Origin: Ephemerocybe angulata
Lineage: Eukaryota; Basidiomycota; Agaricomycetes; Agaricales; Psathyrellaceae
DNA: 64,000 nucleotides
Direction: 5' to 3'
Assembly: GCA_013368325.1 (NCBI GenBank)
Contig: JAACJK010000222.1
Location: 558,001-622,000 of the forward strand
The notes under the pieces are model-generated. The model searched no databases and was not told the DNA's origin. It saw nothing but the letters and a program-made list of their open reading frames with translations. The translations under genes were made by a program, and so were the position numbers. Each line of letters starts with the position of its first letter. Within the stretch, counting starts at the first letter, position 1. Shown here piece after piece: positions 37,963 to 47,759 of this stretch.

Positions 37963-39393
37963 GTAATTCTCAGTCCTCTACCTGTTCACGTGGACTCCAT
38001 GTGGACTGCCCAGAGTTCACTGGTTTACCAGTGGACTCTGGGCATTTTATGGACTGACCAGTAGACTCATTGTGGAGTCTATGTGGAGTCCATACCTCCT
38101 CCACGATTAGTCCACCTCCCCTCCACAGACAGTCCACCTCAGACTTAGAGTTTATATCCATTTCCAAGCCAGTGGAGTCCACGTGGAGTCCATGTAAACT
38201 CTTATGATCTCTACTTTTGACAGAAAGAAAATAAATAGCATGCCTCAGAATTGAACCTGAGACCTTGAAAATAGCTATTACTAAGCTTTTGGTGTGAGTG
38301 CTAGCCACTAGGCTATCTGGTTTTATATATTTTACCTTGCAATTAGACTATACCCTATACCATATCCTAACCAGTGACTCATTGTGGAGTCTATGTGGAG
38401 TCCATACCCCCTCCACAATCAGTCCACCCCCCTCCACAGCCAGTCCACATCAGACTTGAAGTTTATAACTCCATGTGGACTCTTATAATGTCTACTTTTA
38501 ATAGAAAGAAAATAAATGGCATGCCTCAGGATTGAATCCAGACAATATCTCCTCGTACTAGATCTGGATGAGCATCAAATTGGCCCTGAAGGAACAATGA
38601 TTGTGAATTAGAGCTTATGTATGCAATGTCTGCAACTCAGTACTTAATCACAAGATGTCTTCAAGGTCCAGCTCATCGACTATGGCATTTAGAAGCTCAC
38701 CAGGTAGGGAGCACTACATTCACTATCATAAATCTTGGATAGCCACCGTGAACGCAGCGTAAATTGAAGTAAGCTCTGCAAATTGATCACTTTGTCGATG
38801 GGGCTATAGTAGAATGGCTTGTCAGTGGGTAGTAGATATAAAAGACAGTGCATGCAATATGCACTGAGACCTTGAGAAATAGCTATACTAAGCTTTTGGT
38901 GTAAGTGCTAGCCACTAGGCTATCTGGTCTTATATATTTTACCTTGTAATTAGGCTATATCCTATACTATATCCTATTTTTAAATTGCAAAGTCGATGCT
39001 CGGAAATCATTTTGCTGATTGTGAGACTAGTTTTTAACCAATTGCTTAGTTATTTTATAGCATCAAGACTACAAAACAATGACAACAGTATTATATAATA
39101 AAATGATGGGACCAAAAATCGTCATTAGTGGCAGTCCAGCAGTAGTCCACAATCAGTCCAGTGGTTTGAGTCCAGTGGTAGTCCACATGAGTCCAGTGGC
39201 TTCAGTCCACAATCAGAGTCCACATGGACTCCACAGAGCCTGGCAGGGGGGCGTGGACTGCTCGTGGACTGTTCGTGGACTGATTTTGGCAGGGGCCCTG
39301 CCAAAAATTTGGCTTCCAGTCCACTGGTATGCCACTGGATTCTTTGTGGAGTCCACATGGAGTCCACGCAAACAGGTGGAGAGTGTGAAGTGC
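37963..39393. mobile_element. Compound TIR element with tRNA-like cores
   Basis: Begins GTAATTCTCAGTCCTC..ACCTGTTCACGTGGACTC and ends in the inverse of CACTTCACACTCTCCACCTGTTTGCG. Dense GTGGACTCC/GGAGTCCAC repeats fill both ends. The left half is present twice (37985-38340 and 38375-38540), each copy followed by a tRNA-like sequence. The second tRNA-like sequence is interrupted by about 320 bp of unrelated DNA (38541-38862). The AT-rich core at 38960-39110 matches the copies at 42.4 and 45.1 kb. No coding capacity. Confidence 0.7.
38240..38320 (-). other. tRNA-like Pol III promoter module
   Basis: On the minus strand, TAGCCTAGTGGCTAGC (38300-38315) matches a tRNA A box and GGTTCAATTCT (38247-38257) a B box, about 45 bp apart, followed by an AT-rich ATTTATTTTC tail. 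The rest does not fold into a cloverleaf, so this is a tRNA-derived module, not a tRNA gene. Confidence 0.6.
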
Positions 39394-42177
39394 TCTCATT
39401 ATCACACATAATCCCGCAGATCCTGAAACACAACATGGATTGAACAATATATCAATGGGAAGTCAACGTGGGAATAGTCTCTTGGCTACAGGTACTCAAG
39501 AAGATGGGGATGATGATGACATAGTTGGAAGCATAACAGCAGAAAAAAGAGAAAGGGCCGAGGCAAAATGAGAAGCAATAACTGTGGAAATGTGGGAGGG
39601 TTATCAAAGGGTATTGGCGCAAGGGAGATAGTATCAGCAATGCATTTACAAATGTAGCTTGTGCGAATGGCAGAACTCTTAATGGTGGCAAATGACTTAG
39701 TGCATGCAGCATCTCTGTCAAAAACCGTAAGCATGTTATGGAATTTGACCTGTGTGCCCTTTTCTTCCTCTCTCATGACTTGTACCAGTACCCTGTTAAG
39801 CTCACAGCCAAGAAAACTCCTGATAAGTGCAAAATTGCAGCGCTGGTGGTCCTTGCCACAGCTGCAGCTGCCCTGCACTCACTAGGGCATCTGCCCCTCC
39901 CTGAGCAAAGCACAACAGCAGAATAACAGGTGCATAATGGATAAAGGAGCTTCTAGAGGAATAGAGTAAATAGTAATATTAACATGCAAGGCACTCGAAT
40001 TCTGGTGCTGCTTCCCAAGTCTACCAATTGAAGCAGCATATACAACAGTATCACAGTGGTGGTCTGCCTCCTTACCAGAGTGGTCCATCTTATCCCGTGC
40101 CACTGATGCAACTGTAGATTATTTTTGTGGTTTTACAGCCATATGTGTAAAGGTTGTAGCACCGGCTTGAGCACTAAGTGATAATATACTTACACCAGCC
40201 TCCACAGAACCTGGACTAAGAAGAAAAGGATACTGGTGATCACTAGTAAGATGGATTAGTACTGAAGCCTCTTCAGTTCATAGCTGAGAGGCTTGACAAC
40301 TAATGTGTGAAATATCTTAGAGTCCCGGTGCATGCGATCTACATCACTGTAAATCCTGCACATTTAAACCTAACTACCCTCACAAAATCTGTCTGTAGAC
40401 CACACCAGCGCATCAAGTGGAACTCAAGTGCCATTGCCAAGAAAATAGTTTTAATAGCAGGCTCCCATTGCAAGAAGACCATGACTACACTCACAGAACC
40501 CCAGAGAAAGGAATTAAAATCTATACAAAAAATCTTGACTAAAATTGACTATGGGCTGTTGGATAGTCCAGGTGGGCTGAAGAGTTGAATATCCTTGTGC
40601 AGCAACTCCACTGGGCTATGGAGCCTAAGTTGATCTGGCTAGCAATGCTTTATAACAAAGGTGCATACACCTGTCTTGTCAACTTCAGAAGCAGTTTTTT
40701 GACCTTTATCATCAATACACAAGTCTTCCACCACTTCCAGCACTTTTTCACTGATAGCTCAATGTTCAGCAGGACCTCTGGGGACTCATTTCTCTTGTTG
40801 TCGAGTACATGTAGAATCAAATCATTTTTATTGCGAGTCATGCCAATATTACTGTCCACAAAGGTACCACTGGAGGCAACCTGGAGTTTCTCTCTCAACT
40901 CTTTCACACCACCATAACCTATTAGCCAAATGAATATTTCTCTGTGCCTGAGGCAGCTCAGCAAAAGCTGCACAACCAACATTACCCCCTTGATATTGCA
41001 TCCTCAGGCCATTGTAATATATCTTGAATACTAGTACAGCTTTAGAAATGATCCCTACTGGTTGACCACCTCTTCCCAGGGTATACTAATAAGAGGTGGT
41101 GATGAGGATGATGGCACTAGAGTTGACATCCCTTTTGCTCTGTGATTCAATTCTTCTGGAGATATTGAGAGGACGTACTTTGTTCTGTTTTTCAGTACTT
41201 TCGCCCTATCTTGGAACTCCCGCTCTCCATGAAGAAAGCCAAGGATAGGAGTGAGGGAGAAGGAAATAGCAAAGGATTTAGATTTAAACATGCTGCAACA
41301 TGAGATCTGGCCTCCTTTGCAAATGGCTGAAATGTGCTGTGGCAGTAACTGAGTTGCACCTAAAAACACCAATTCATGTGCTTGTTGCCTAATCCTACCT
41401 ACCATTTGCAAAGAAGCTCAAAAATGGCAAGAGAAACACAGCAATGAGGGACTCTTCCATCTGCTGGAGGCCTTCTAGTTCTCAGCCTTGACTTTGCTAT
41501 AAATCCTGAAGGTTCTGCAAATAACTGCTATCACGGAGCTCCTTAGACCCAAACCACCATGTTTGAGGGATTTTCCCAAGGGGAACATAACCATGGTCAT
41601 CTATCCAGCCTTGCCAGAGTGTTAAAACTCCAACAATTTGCTGGCAAACCACGAGATTAGCCATTATAATTGCTCCTCCCACCACCATCCCTCCTGCCTG
41701 GAGGGCACATCAGAGGACCCTCCCTTTCTGATACAGGGAAGGGGGTGGGCTATTCACAATACCACTGTCAAACTTGTCCTAGCTCCCCATTCCACATAAA
41801 ATTTATCCTGCTGCCAAAGGGTAGCCGAGCTCAGCCGCAGGCCTCAGTTAGCACCTCCTTCCTTTGGGGATGATGAACATCGAGTGTCTAATTCTGAGGT
41901 GGGCATTGATGCTCGAAGATGGAGCCACCTTGCCAAGAACCCCTAAGCATTGACCAGGCACATAAACCATGCTGACAGGCCAATGAGAGTCACAGATAAG
42001 ATATGCGCACTGACTACTCACTGAAACAGCAGCTTGAAGAAAAGATGGCTGACAAAATTTGTTTATTATATAGTCTCTAACTCTCTTTCAGGCCCCTCAT
42101 CCATTTCTACCACTCTGAACCTGCCACACCGCCTACCAATAGGATGAAGCCCACATGCATTGGCGCCACTTGCATGA
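39394..42177. other. Unassigned decayed sequence
   Basis: Minus-strand frames at 39486-39878 (AIRTSYICKCIADTISLAP), 40650-40982 and 41055-41411 suggest an old multi-exon gene, but I cannot name the family. The phrase SYICKCIADTISLAP loosely recalls N-terminal segments of fungal NLR-like proteins; too weak for a call. Confidence 0.3.
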
Positions 42178-42742
42178 GTAGCTCACACTCCTCCACCTGT
42201 TCGCGTGAACTGCACTAGGAGTCCAGTAGTCTTCAAGCAGACTAGAAGCCAGTTTTGGCAGGCCCTCCTGCCAAAACCAGTCCACAAGGAGTCCACACCT
42301 CACTGCCAGGGTCTGTGGAGTCTATGTAGACTACCACTAGACTCAATCCACTAGACTAGTTGTGGACTACTGCTAGATTATTATATAATAAATACTATTG
42401 TCAAAGTTTTGTAGTATTGATGCTATAAAATAACTGAGCAATTGGTTGAAAAAAGCAATTGGTTAAAAACTAGTCTCACAATCTGCAAAATGATTTCTGG
42501 GCATCAATTTTGCGATCTCAAAATAGGGTAAGGTATAGGGTATAGCCTAATTTAAGATATATAGGATTAGCTAGTCTAATGGCTAGCACTCATACCAAAA
42601 GCTTAGTAATACCCATTGCCAAGATCTCAAGTTCAATCCTGAGGTATGCTATTTATTTTCTTTCTATCAAAAGTAGAGATCATGAGAGTTCATATAGATT
42701 CCACATGAACTCCACATAAACAGGTGGAGGACTGAGAATTAC
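42178..42742. mobile_element. Reference TIR element with tRNA-like core
   Basis: The cleanest copy of the family, 565 bp. It begins GTAGCTCACACTCCTCCACC and ends in the inverse of GTAATTCTCAGTCCTCCACC; both continue TGTT..(C/T)GTG(A/G)ACT. Order from left: TIR, GTCCA/GTGGA repeats, AT-rich core with GCAATTGGTT, a tRNA-like module (A box near 42572, B box GTTCAATCCTG near 42631), short repeats, TIR. No open reading frame. No target duplication recognised, so the moving enzyme cannot be inferred. Confidence 0.7.
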
Positions 42743-42754
42743 AGCCCTGGTATA

Positions 42755-43170
42755 TCAACTATGTTGTTTTAAAAAAAATGTGTGCAAAGGTGGCAATTCC
42801 AGAAGGACAGAGGCACCAGAGGACATGTATCCTCCTTCTTTGTTATCATCCTGAGCCTTGTCTTTTGGCCTACCTTCACTCTTCAAGCAGGTTGAAGCTT
42901 TTGAAGACTCCAAATGTCTTGCTTCTCCTCTTGAGCATGTAGATATAATCATTGTGAAGTCCTTGATAAATGGGACCCAGTATGCACCCTAGGATACAAA
43001 TAAGATTATTAAAAAAAATGCTTTGGGCTAGATACAGAAAAGGGGCTACAGAGGTCAGAGTCAATGAGCTCGAGGGGATGAAAGCACAATGACCAGTGGA
43101 GGGCAAAAGCGCAGAATGCATTTGAGAGATACTATTGACTGACCCACTTGCACCTGCCTGTTGATGCACC
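42755..43170 (-). mobile_element. Ty1/copia integrase fragment
   Basis: The minus strand reads MHSALLPSTGHCAFIPSSSL, KRRSKTFGVFKSF and, after frame changes, DDNKEGGYMSSGA. These match the integrase segment of the fuller copia copy at about 49016-49290 (MHSVPFPSTGHRALIP, KRKSETFGAFKSF, DDKGGEYMSSEF). Heavily mutated, without LTRs. Confidence 0.75.
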
Positions 43171-43576
43171 GGGTGCGTGAGCGCGGATATACGCTCACAA
43201 CCACAACCCAAAACCAATGACATCAAGTATAGATATATCCCTGAAGGGATACAAGTCCTATGTCCTTTTTATATAGGCTTGGATACTCAAAAATACCAAG
43301 AATTCGCTTGGTATCATCGTTCTGAGCTCTCGATTTGGACTTAAGGGTAGATTTGGGGTTTTCGAGTTAAATCTAATTTATTTCAGATTTATTTAGATTT
43401 TTCCCTAGTTTATTTGACTCAGGGAATGACCTTCAATGGTCTCGAAACTTAGATGCCAACTAAGCGCGTAGTGGCAGTGTGCCGTGCGCGTGATGGCTGG
43501 CTGACACGTCCCAATTGGGGATCCTGGTTTGGGACTTGGGCACTTGGACTTATACATCCCACACAGGTTCAGGTAA
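43171..43576. other. Spacer without gene
   Basis: AT-rich sequence, including a run of near-palindromic ATTTAGATTT units near 43375-43400. Nothing coding recognised. Confidence 0.4.
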
Positions 43577-44420
43577 GTGTCTAATCGGTTTGGATCGACA
43601 CTGATGCCCTTAGATAGGACGAGCGGTACACGGAGGAAGGGTTGGGAAAGTTCTGATCGGACTGGATCAGGCAGATGGAGGGTTGATCGGGTCACTGAGT
43701 GGGGTGCGGCGCAGGGAAACAAGACAGCTCAACCGCGACGGAGGTTCGCGAGAGCAGAAGACTGAGGTTGAGGTTGGGAAATCAGACAACGGTAAGTCGT
43801 AACTTCTGGGTACTGTATGCTCATTTCTCTATTACAGGTACATCAGTATATATGGAAAAATTTCGAGGAGGGATTTTCCCTCTCGTTTGCCGACTGCCGA
43901 GGGTACGCATACCCTCCGGAGGACTGCATCACCCTGCCTTTCCGGCGGCGCGTTCTCCTTCCACAGAGGTGCATCATGCCGACCTATGTCATCGACATCG
44001 CGGGTGATCACCCGGGGTTCCGAGATAGTGAGGCGCAGGGTTCAACCTTGTGACGCGACCGGGTGCAATCACCCGGTGACAATAAGGTGCGTCGCTATTG
44101 TTCTTGGATGGCAACGGACACACACAGGTCCTCCGGCCTGGCGACTGCACGCTGCATGTTTGTTCGTCAAGCTCGGTTGAGCGGACAGGTATGTGCATGT
44201 CTCGCTGCCGGAGGGTCTGCGTTTACTCATCTCTTTTTCAGACAAGGGCACCTGAGACCAGTGCCTCATGTGATCCAAGATTGGAAGGCTCAGAGCCTGT
44301 TTCGGGTGTTCTCAGCTCCATGGAGGCAGCGGAACCAAATCTTGCCGAGACGACGGAAGGAGATATGAAGGGAGGTTGTGAAGGGAAACCCATTCCCAAA
44401 CGGACGCTTAGCTGACCGCA
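43577..44420 (+). pseudogene. Spliced gene-like segment, unknown family
   Basis: Base composition is richer in GC than the flanks. Two well-formed introns are visible: GTAAGTCG to CTATTACAG (about 43791-43839) and GTATGTGC to TTTTTCAG (about 44190-44240). The exon after the second intron is open to 44415 in the frame APETSASCDPRLEGSEP, EGDMKGGCEGKPIPKRTLS. I could not join all exons into one frame and recognise no domain, so it is probably a decayed or partial gene. Confidence 0.35.
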
Positions 44421-44782
44421 TCACGACTATTCCTGGGGGGATATGTTTTTGCATACCCTCGGCCCGCGTAGGTAGACCTAATAAATCGGTTTCGATATTT
44501 CCCAGGATTCGGGTGCTTGAGTGGGCGCTTACTATGCTGCACACTTGCCGCCGTACTATTCATTGATCACCCTTCCGTCTCATAGCTCAAGGTGCATTTT
44601 ACACTAGTAGATAACCTCCTCACTCCGGGAGACCACTCTCACTGCATACAATGTGAGTGCCTACCCGTAGTCCACGAGTCAGTTCTAATAGTGCGTTAAT
44701 TCGCGTGAAATCGTGTATTTTCGCACACAGTCGTATCACCGTCCTGCTGAAAAGTCTGCATGGGAGAACTCTCTAGAGATGC

Positions 44783-44885
44783 TTAAGCCTGGCTGAGCAC
44801 ATAGGGAGTACAGCGGGTACAAGGAAGATCTGGACAACCTTCGAAAAGGTGGCCTGAAAACGATGATGGTAATTTATTAGAAAGC
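44783..44885 (-). mobile_element. LINE 3'-end fragment
   Basis: The minus strand encodes GHLFEGCPDLPCTRCTP, matching RRHLFEGCPDLPRTRRTP at about 52500 in the LINE. It is a short detached piece lying against a TIR element. Confidence 0.65.
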
Positions 44886-44914
44886 AGTATGACAAGGACA
44901 TTGAAGACAACAAA

Positions 44915-45434
44915 ATAAATGGCATGCCCCAGGATTGAACCTGAGACCTTGAGAATGACTATTACTCTTTTGGTGTGAGTGCTAGCCACTAGACTATCTG
45001 ATCTTATACATTTTACCTTGTAATTAGACTATACTCTATACCATATCCTATTTTTAGATTGCAAAGTCGATGCTTGGAAATCATTTTGCTGATTGTGAGA
45101 CTAGTTTTCAACCACTTGCTTAGTTATTTTATAGCATCAACACTACAAAACAATGACAACAGTATTATATAATAAAAATGATGGGACTAAAAATAGTCAT
45201 TAGTGGCAGTCCAGCAGTAGTCCATCAGTCGTCCAGTGGTTTGAGTCCAGTGGCTTTAGTCCACAATCAGAGTCCACAGAGCTTGGCAGGGAATGTGAAC
45301 TGCTTGTGGACTGCTGCTTGTGGACTGTTCGTGGACTGATTTTGGCAGGGAGCCTGCCAAAATTTTGCCTTCCAGCCCACTGGTATGCCACTGGACTCTG
45401 AGTCCACACGAACAGGTGGGGGAGTGTGAAGTAC
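44915..45434. mobile_element. TIR element copy with tRNA-like module, left-truncated
   Basis: From the B box (GGATTGAACCTGAG near 44932, minus-strand sense) and the A box (44981-44996), through the shared AT-rich core (GTCGATGCTTGGAAATC), to GTCCA/GTGGA repeats and the terminus GGGGGAGTGTGAAGTAC at 45434. It is nearly collinear with 38866-39393. The opposite end is missing. Confidence 0.7.
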
Positions 45435-45529
45435 TCCGCATTCCGGTGGTCATAAGCTCAGCCGGTGTATTAATTCTTACTCGCATTCTTTTGTTCTCAC
45501 TAACTGCTTCGCTGGCTCATCTGTCAGCT

Positions 45530-46140
45530 GTGTCGTTCCCTGCAAGAGCCTTGGTGAGTGCATTAGCAGGCTGCTCAGTGCCAGGAATGTGGACAGGCTG
45601 AATGCGGCCGCTGTTGATCACATCCCTGAGCCAGAAGAAGCGCAGATCAAGGTGCTTTATGCACCCAAAGTGCTCCAGTTTCTTGCTGACACTGATAGCA
45701 GACTTTGTCAATGTGAAGCAGAGAAGCACCCCCCTGAGGGAACCTAAACTCCCCACATCCATAGGATCTCCTTGCCAGCCTCCACAGCAGCCATGTACCT
45801 GCCTCTGTGCTGGAAAGCGCAACAATAGGCTGGAGCTTGCTGGACCAACCCATAGCACCACCAGCAATGGTAGTCACATGTGCACCAGTAGAGCGACCAG
45901 AGTCAAGGCAGTCACCATGGGAGGCATCACAATAGGTCTCAAACCTAACAGTGGTGCCGTCACCATAGTAAGTGAGCTTGTAGTCCATGGTCCCCTTGCA
46001 GTAGCGAGGTGCTTGAGAGCTTCCTAATGCGCAGGGCCTGGGTTGTAGCTGAAGCAGCCAAGGAAGCCACCAGCATAGGAGAGCAAGGTAGAGGATGGCA
46101 CCAAGGGCACTCAGATAGGGAACAGTGCGCATATGCATGT
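45530..46140 (-). mobile_element. Ty1/copia RNase H fragment
   Basis: The minus strand reads FETYCDASHGDCLDSGRSTG, GWSSKLQPIVALSSTEA, KHLDLRFFWLRDVINSGRIQ and HIPGTEQPANALTKALA. It is nearly identical to 50262-50905 of the copia element in the nested locus, with a few frame changes. Both ends are abrupt and no LTR is attached. Confidence 0.85.
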
Positions 46141-46141
46141 C

Positions 46142-46178
46142 AAAAGTATTGGAGTGATGAGGGATCGAACCTGAGACC
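46142..46178 (-). other. tRNA-like sequence, 3' half (split by LINE)
   Basis: On the minus strand: GGTCTCAGGTTCGATCCCTC (B box GGTTCGATCCC), then ATCACTCCAATAC and a TTTT terminator. It joins with 53150-53215 once the LINE is removed. Confidence 0.55.
46170..46178. repeat. LINE target-site duplication, left
   Basis: CCTGAGACC, repeated at 53150-53158 directly after the LINE poly-A tail. Confidence 0.7.
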
Positions 46179-47411
46179 GAGGCTATCCAGTTTAATGGGC
46201 AGCCTTGTCATGAGCTGAGCGACCTCTGGGACACCTTGCACAGCACCTACAATGCCGCCTCTGATAGGGCAGTGGATGTGTCTATCTATCCTAAACGAGC
46301 TCCCCCAGGAGCCTGTCCGTGACTGGCGTGGGTTCTCTGTCTTAGAGCTCACCCAAGCATTGCAAGCGTGCTCAGCGCACTCTGCACCAGGGCCTGATCA
46401 TGTTACGTGGCAGCACCTGAAGCACATCCTGGACCATCCCGAGTGCGTGGAGGGTTTCCTTGGCAGATGGCTGTATTCGTACAGGCTGATGGCCACAGCA
46501 TTTCAAAGAGTTGCTCTCCGTGGTTATCCCAAAACCCGGCAAGCCCACGTATGATACCCCAAGGCCTTCCGGCCGATCGTGCTTCTCAACACGATGGTGA
46601 AGCTCATTGAGAAGATGATCTCAAATAGGTTCCAGTTCGAGATGATGGTCGACCCGAACCAGACGGGTGGAGTGCGACAGTGCTCCACAGAAGACGCCGG
46701 CCTCCTCCTCACGCACTTGGTGCGTACGGGCTGGGCAAAGGGGCAGGACACGAGTGTGATCATGTTCGATCTGGCTCAGTTCTTCCCCTCGATCAACCAC
46801 CAGTTCCTTCTGGCAGTCCTGCGGAAGTTGGGTTTCCACCCCTCGGTGGTGACCTCCTTCGAGTCCTACCTGGTAGGGAGGGAAACACGCTATGCGTGGA
46901 ATAACTTCGTATCAGACCCACTGCTGGTGGACGTGGGGGTGGAGCAAGGGTCGGCTCTCTCTCCTGTCCTGTCTGCAATAGTCATCGCTACTATTATAAA
47001 GCTGTATTGGAGACTGGAACAGGGCCTTGGCTCTGTTCTCATTTTCTATGTGGACGATGGGACTGTCATAGTCCAGTCTCCATCCATCGAGGAGAATTGT
47101 GCTATGCTGTTTCATGCATATGCAATCATCTTTGACCTAGTCAGAAAAGCAGGACTGGCCCTGGAACACAGCAAGTCAGAGCTCTTTCACTTCACCTGGA
47201 AGAGGACAGGCTTTAACCGGCCCCTCGACCTTGGATTTGCGCCCTTCACAGGGGCGACGCCAGGTACCTTGGTTTCTTCTTCGACCGCAAGCTCACGTTC
47301 ACGGAGCACCTGCGGTTTTACACCAGCAAGGCCCTCATGACCGTCATGGCCATGAGGATGTTGGGCAACTCGAATTGGGGCCTCACCCCAAAGCACAAGC
47401 GCACCCTGTAC
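46179..47411 (+). mobile_element. LINE, reverse transcriptase part (5'-truncated)
   Basis: The frame opens directly at the target duplication with EAIQFNGQPCHELSDLWDTL, then SILNELPQEPVRDWRGFS and APGPDHVTWQHLKHIL. After frame changes come FRPIVLLNTMVKLIEKMISN, SVIMFDLAQFFPSINHQFL (RT block A), VEQGSALSPVLSAIV, FYVDDGTVIV (catalytic YVDD near 47047), a frame change near 47260 and YLGFFFDRKLTFTEHL up to LTPKHKRTLY. It is a non-LTR retrotransposon reverse transcriptase. The endonuclease and 5' part were lost at insertion. The ORF is cut at 47411 by the copia element. Confidence 0.88.
47407..47411. repeat. Copia target-site duplication, left
   Basis: TGTAC, repeated at 51251-51255. Confidence 0.85.
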
Positions 47412-47727
47412 TATTGAGAGTGGTTGACTTAGTAACTACACTCTTATCCAACCTTATCCATAGGCAGATCAGCCTTATCCATTCTTATCTGCGCATTTTC
47501 TCTATTATCTCATCTAATCTTCTACCTTATCATATCTAATCCGCTTATCTCTCATGTGACTTCCCATGTGACTGTTCAACTTGTTTAGACACAGCTGTAG
47601 GCATCCTGAGTCCCTTAGTTCAGTACCCTGACTATTGGGACTTCAGGTGTGTAGTATTTCGCTTAAATGACATTCAGTTCAGTACCCTGACTATTGGGAC
47701 TTCAGTTGACCACTGCAGATTTCCACA
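47412..47727 (+). repeat. Copia 5' LTR
   Basis: 316 bp, from TATTGAGAGTGG (the 3' copy has TGTTGAGAGTGG, so the first G has mutated) to TTTCCACA. It is followed by AGTTATGATGAGCCC, which resembles an initiator-tRNA-Met anticodon-region primer site as used by some copia elements. Nearly identical to the 3' LTR apart from one 45-bp indel. Confidence 0.88.
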
Positions 47728-47759
47728 AGTTATGATGAGCCCTGCGCTCTGAAGTCCTC

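Noticed and set aside
37963..39393. CRISPR-like array of short repeats
   Set aside because: The repeats are 5-12 bp, in both orientations, without constant spacers, inside a eukaryotic TIR element.
46179..46245. A tRNA-like fold on the minus strand continuing through this stretch
   Set aside because: The plus strand encodes the LINE ORF here (EAIQFNGQPCHELSDLWDTL). Only 46142-46178 belongs to the tRNA-like sequence; the rest of the apparent fold is coincidence.
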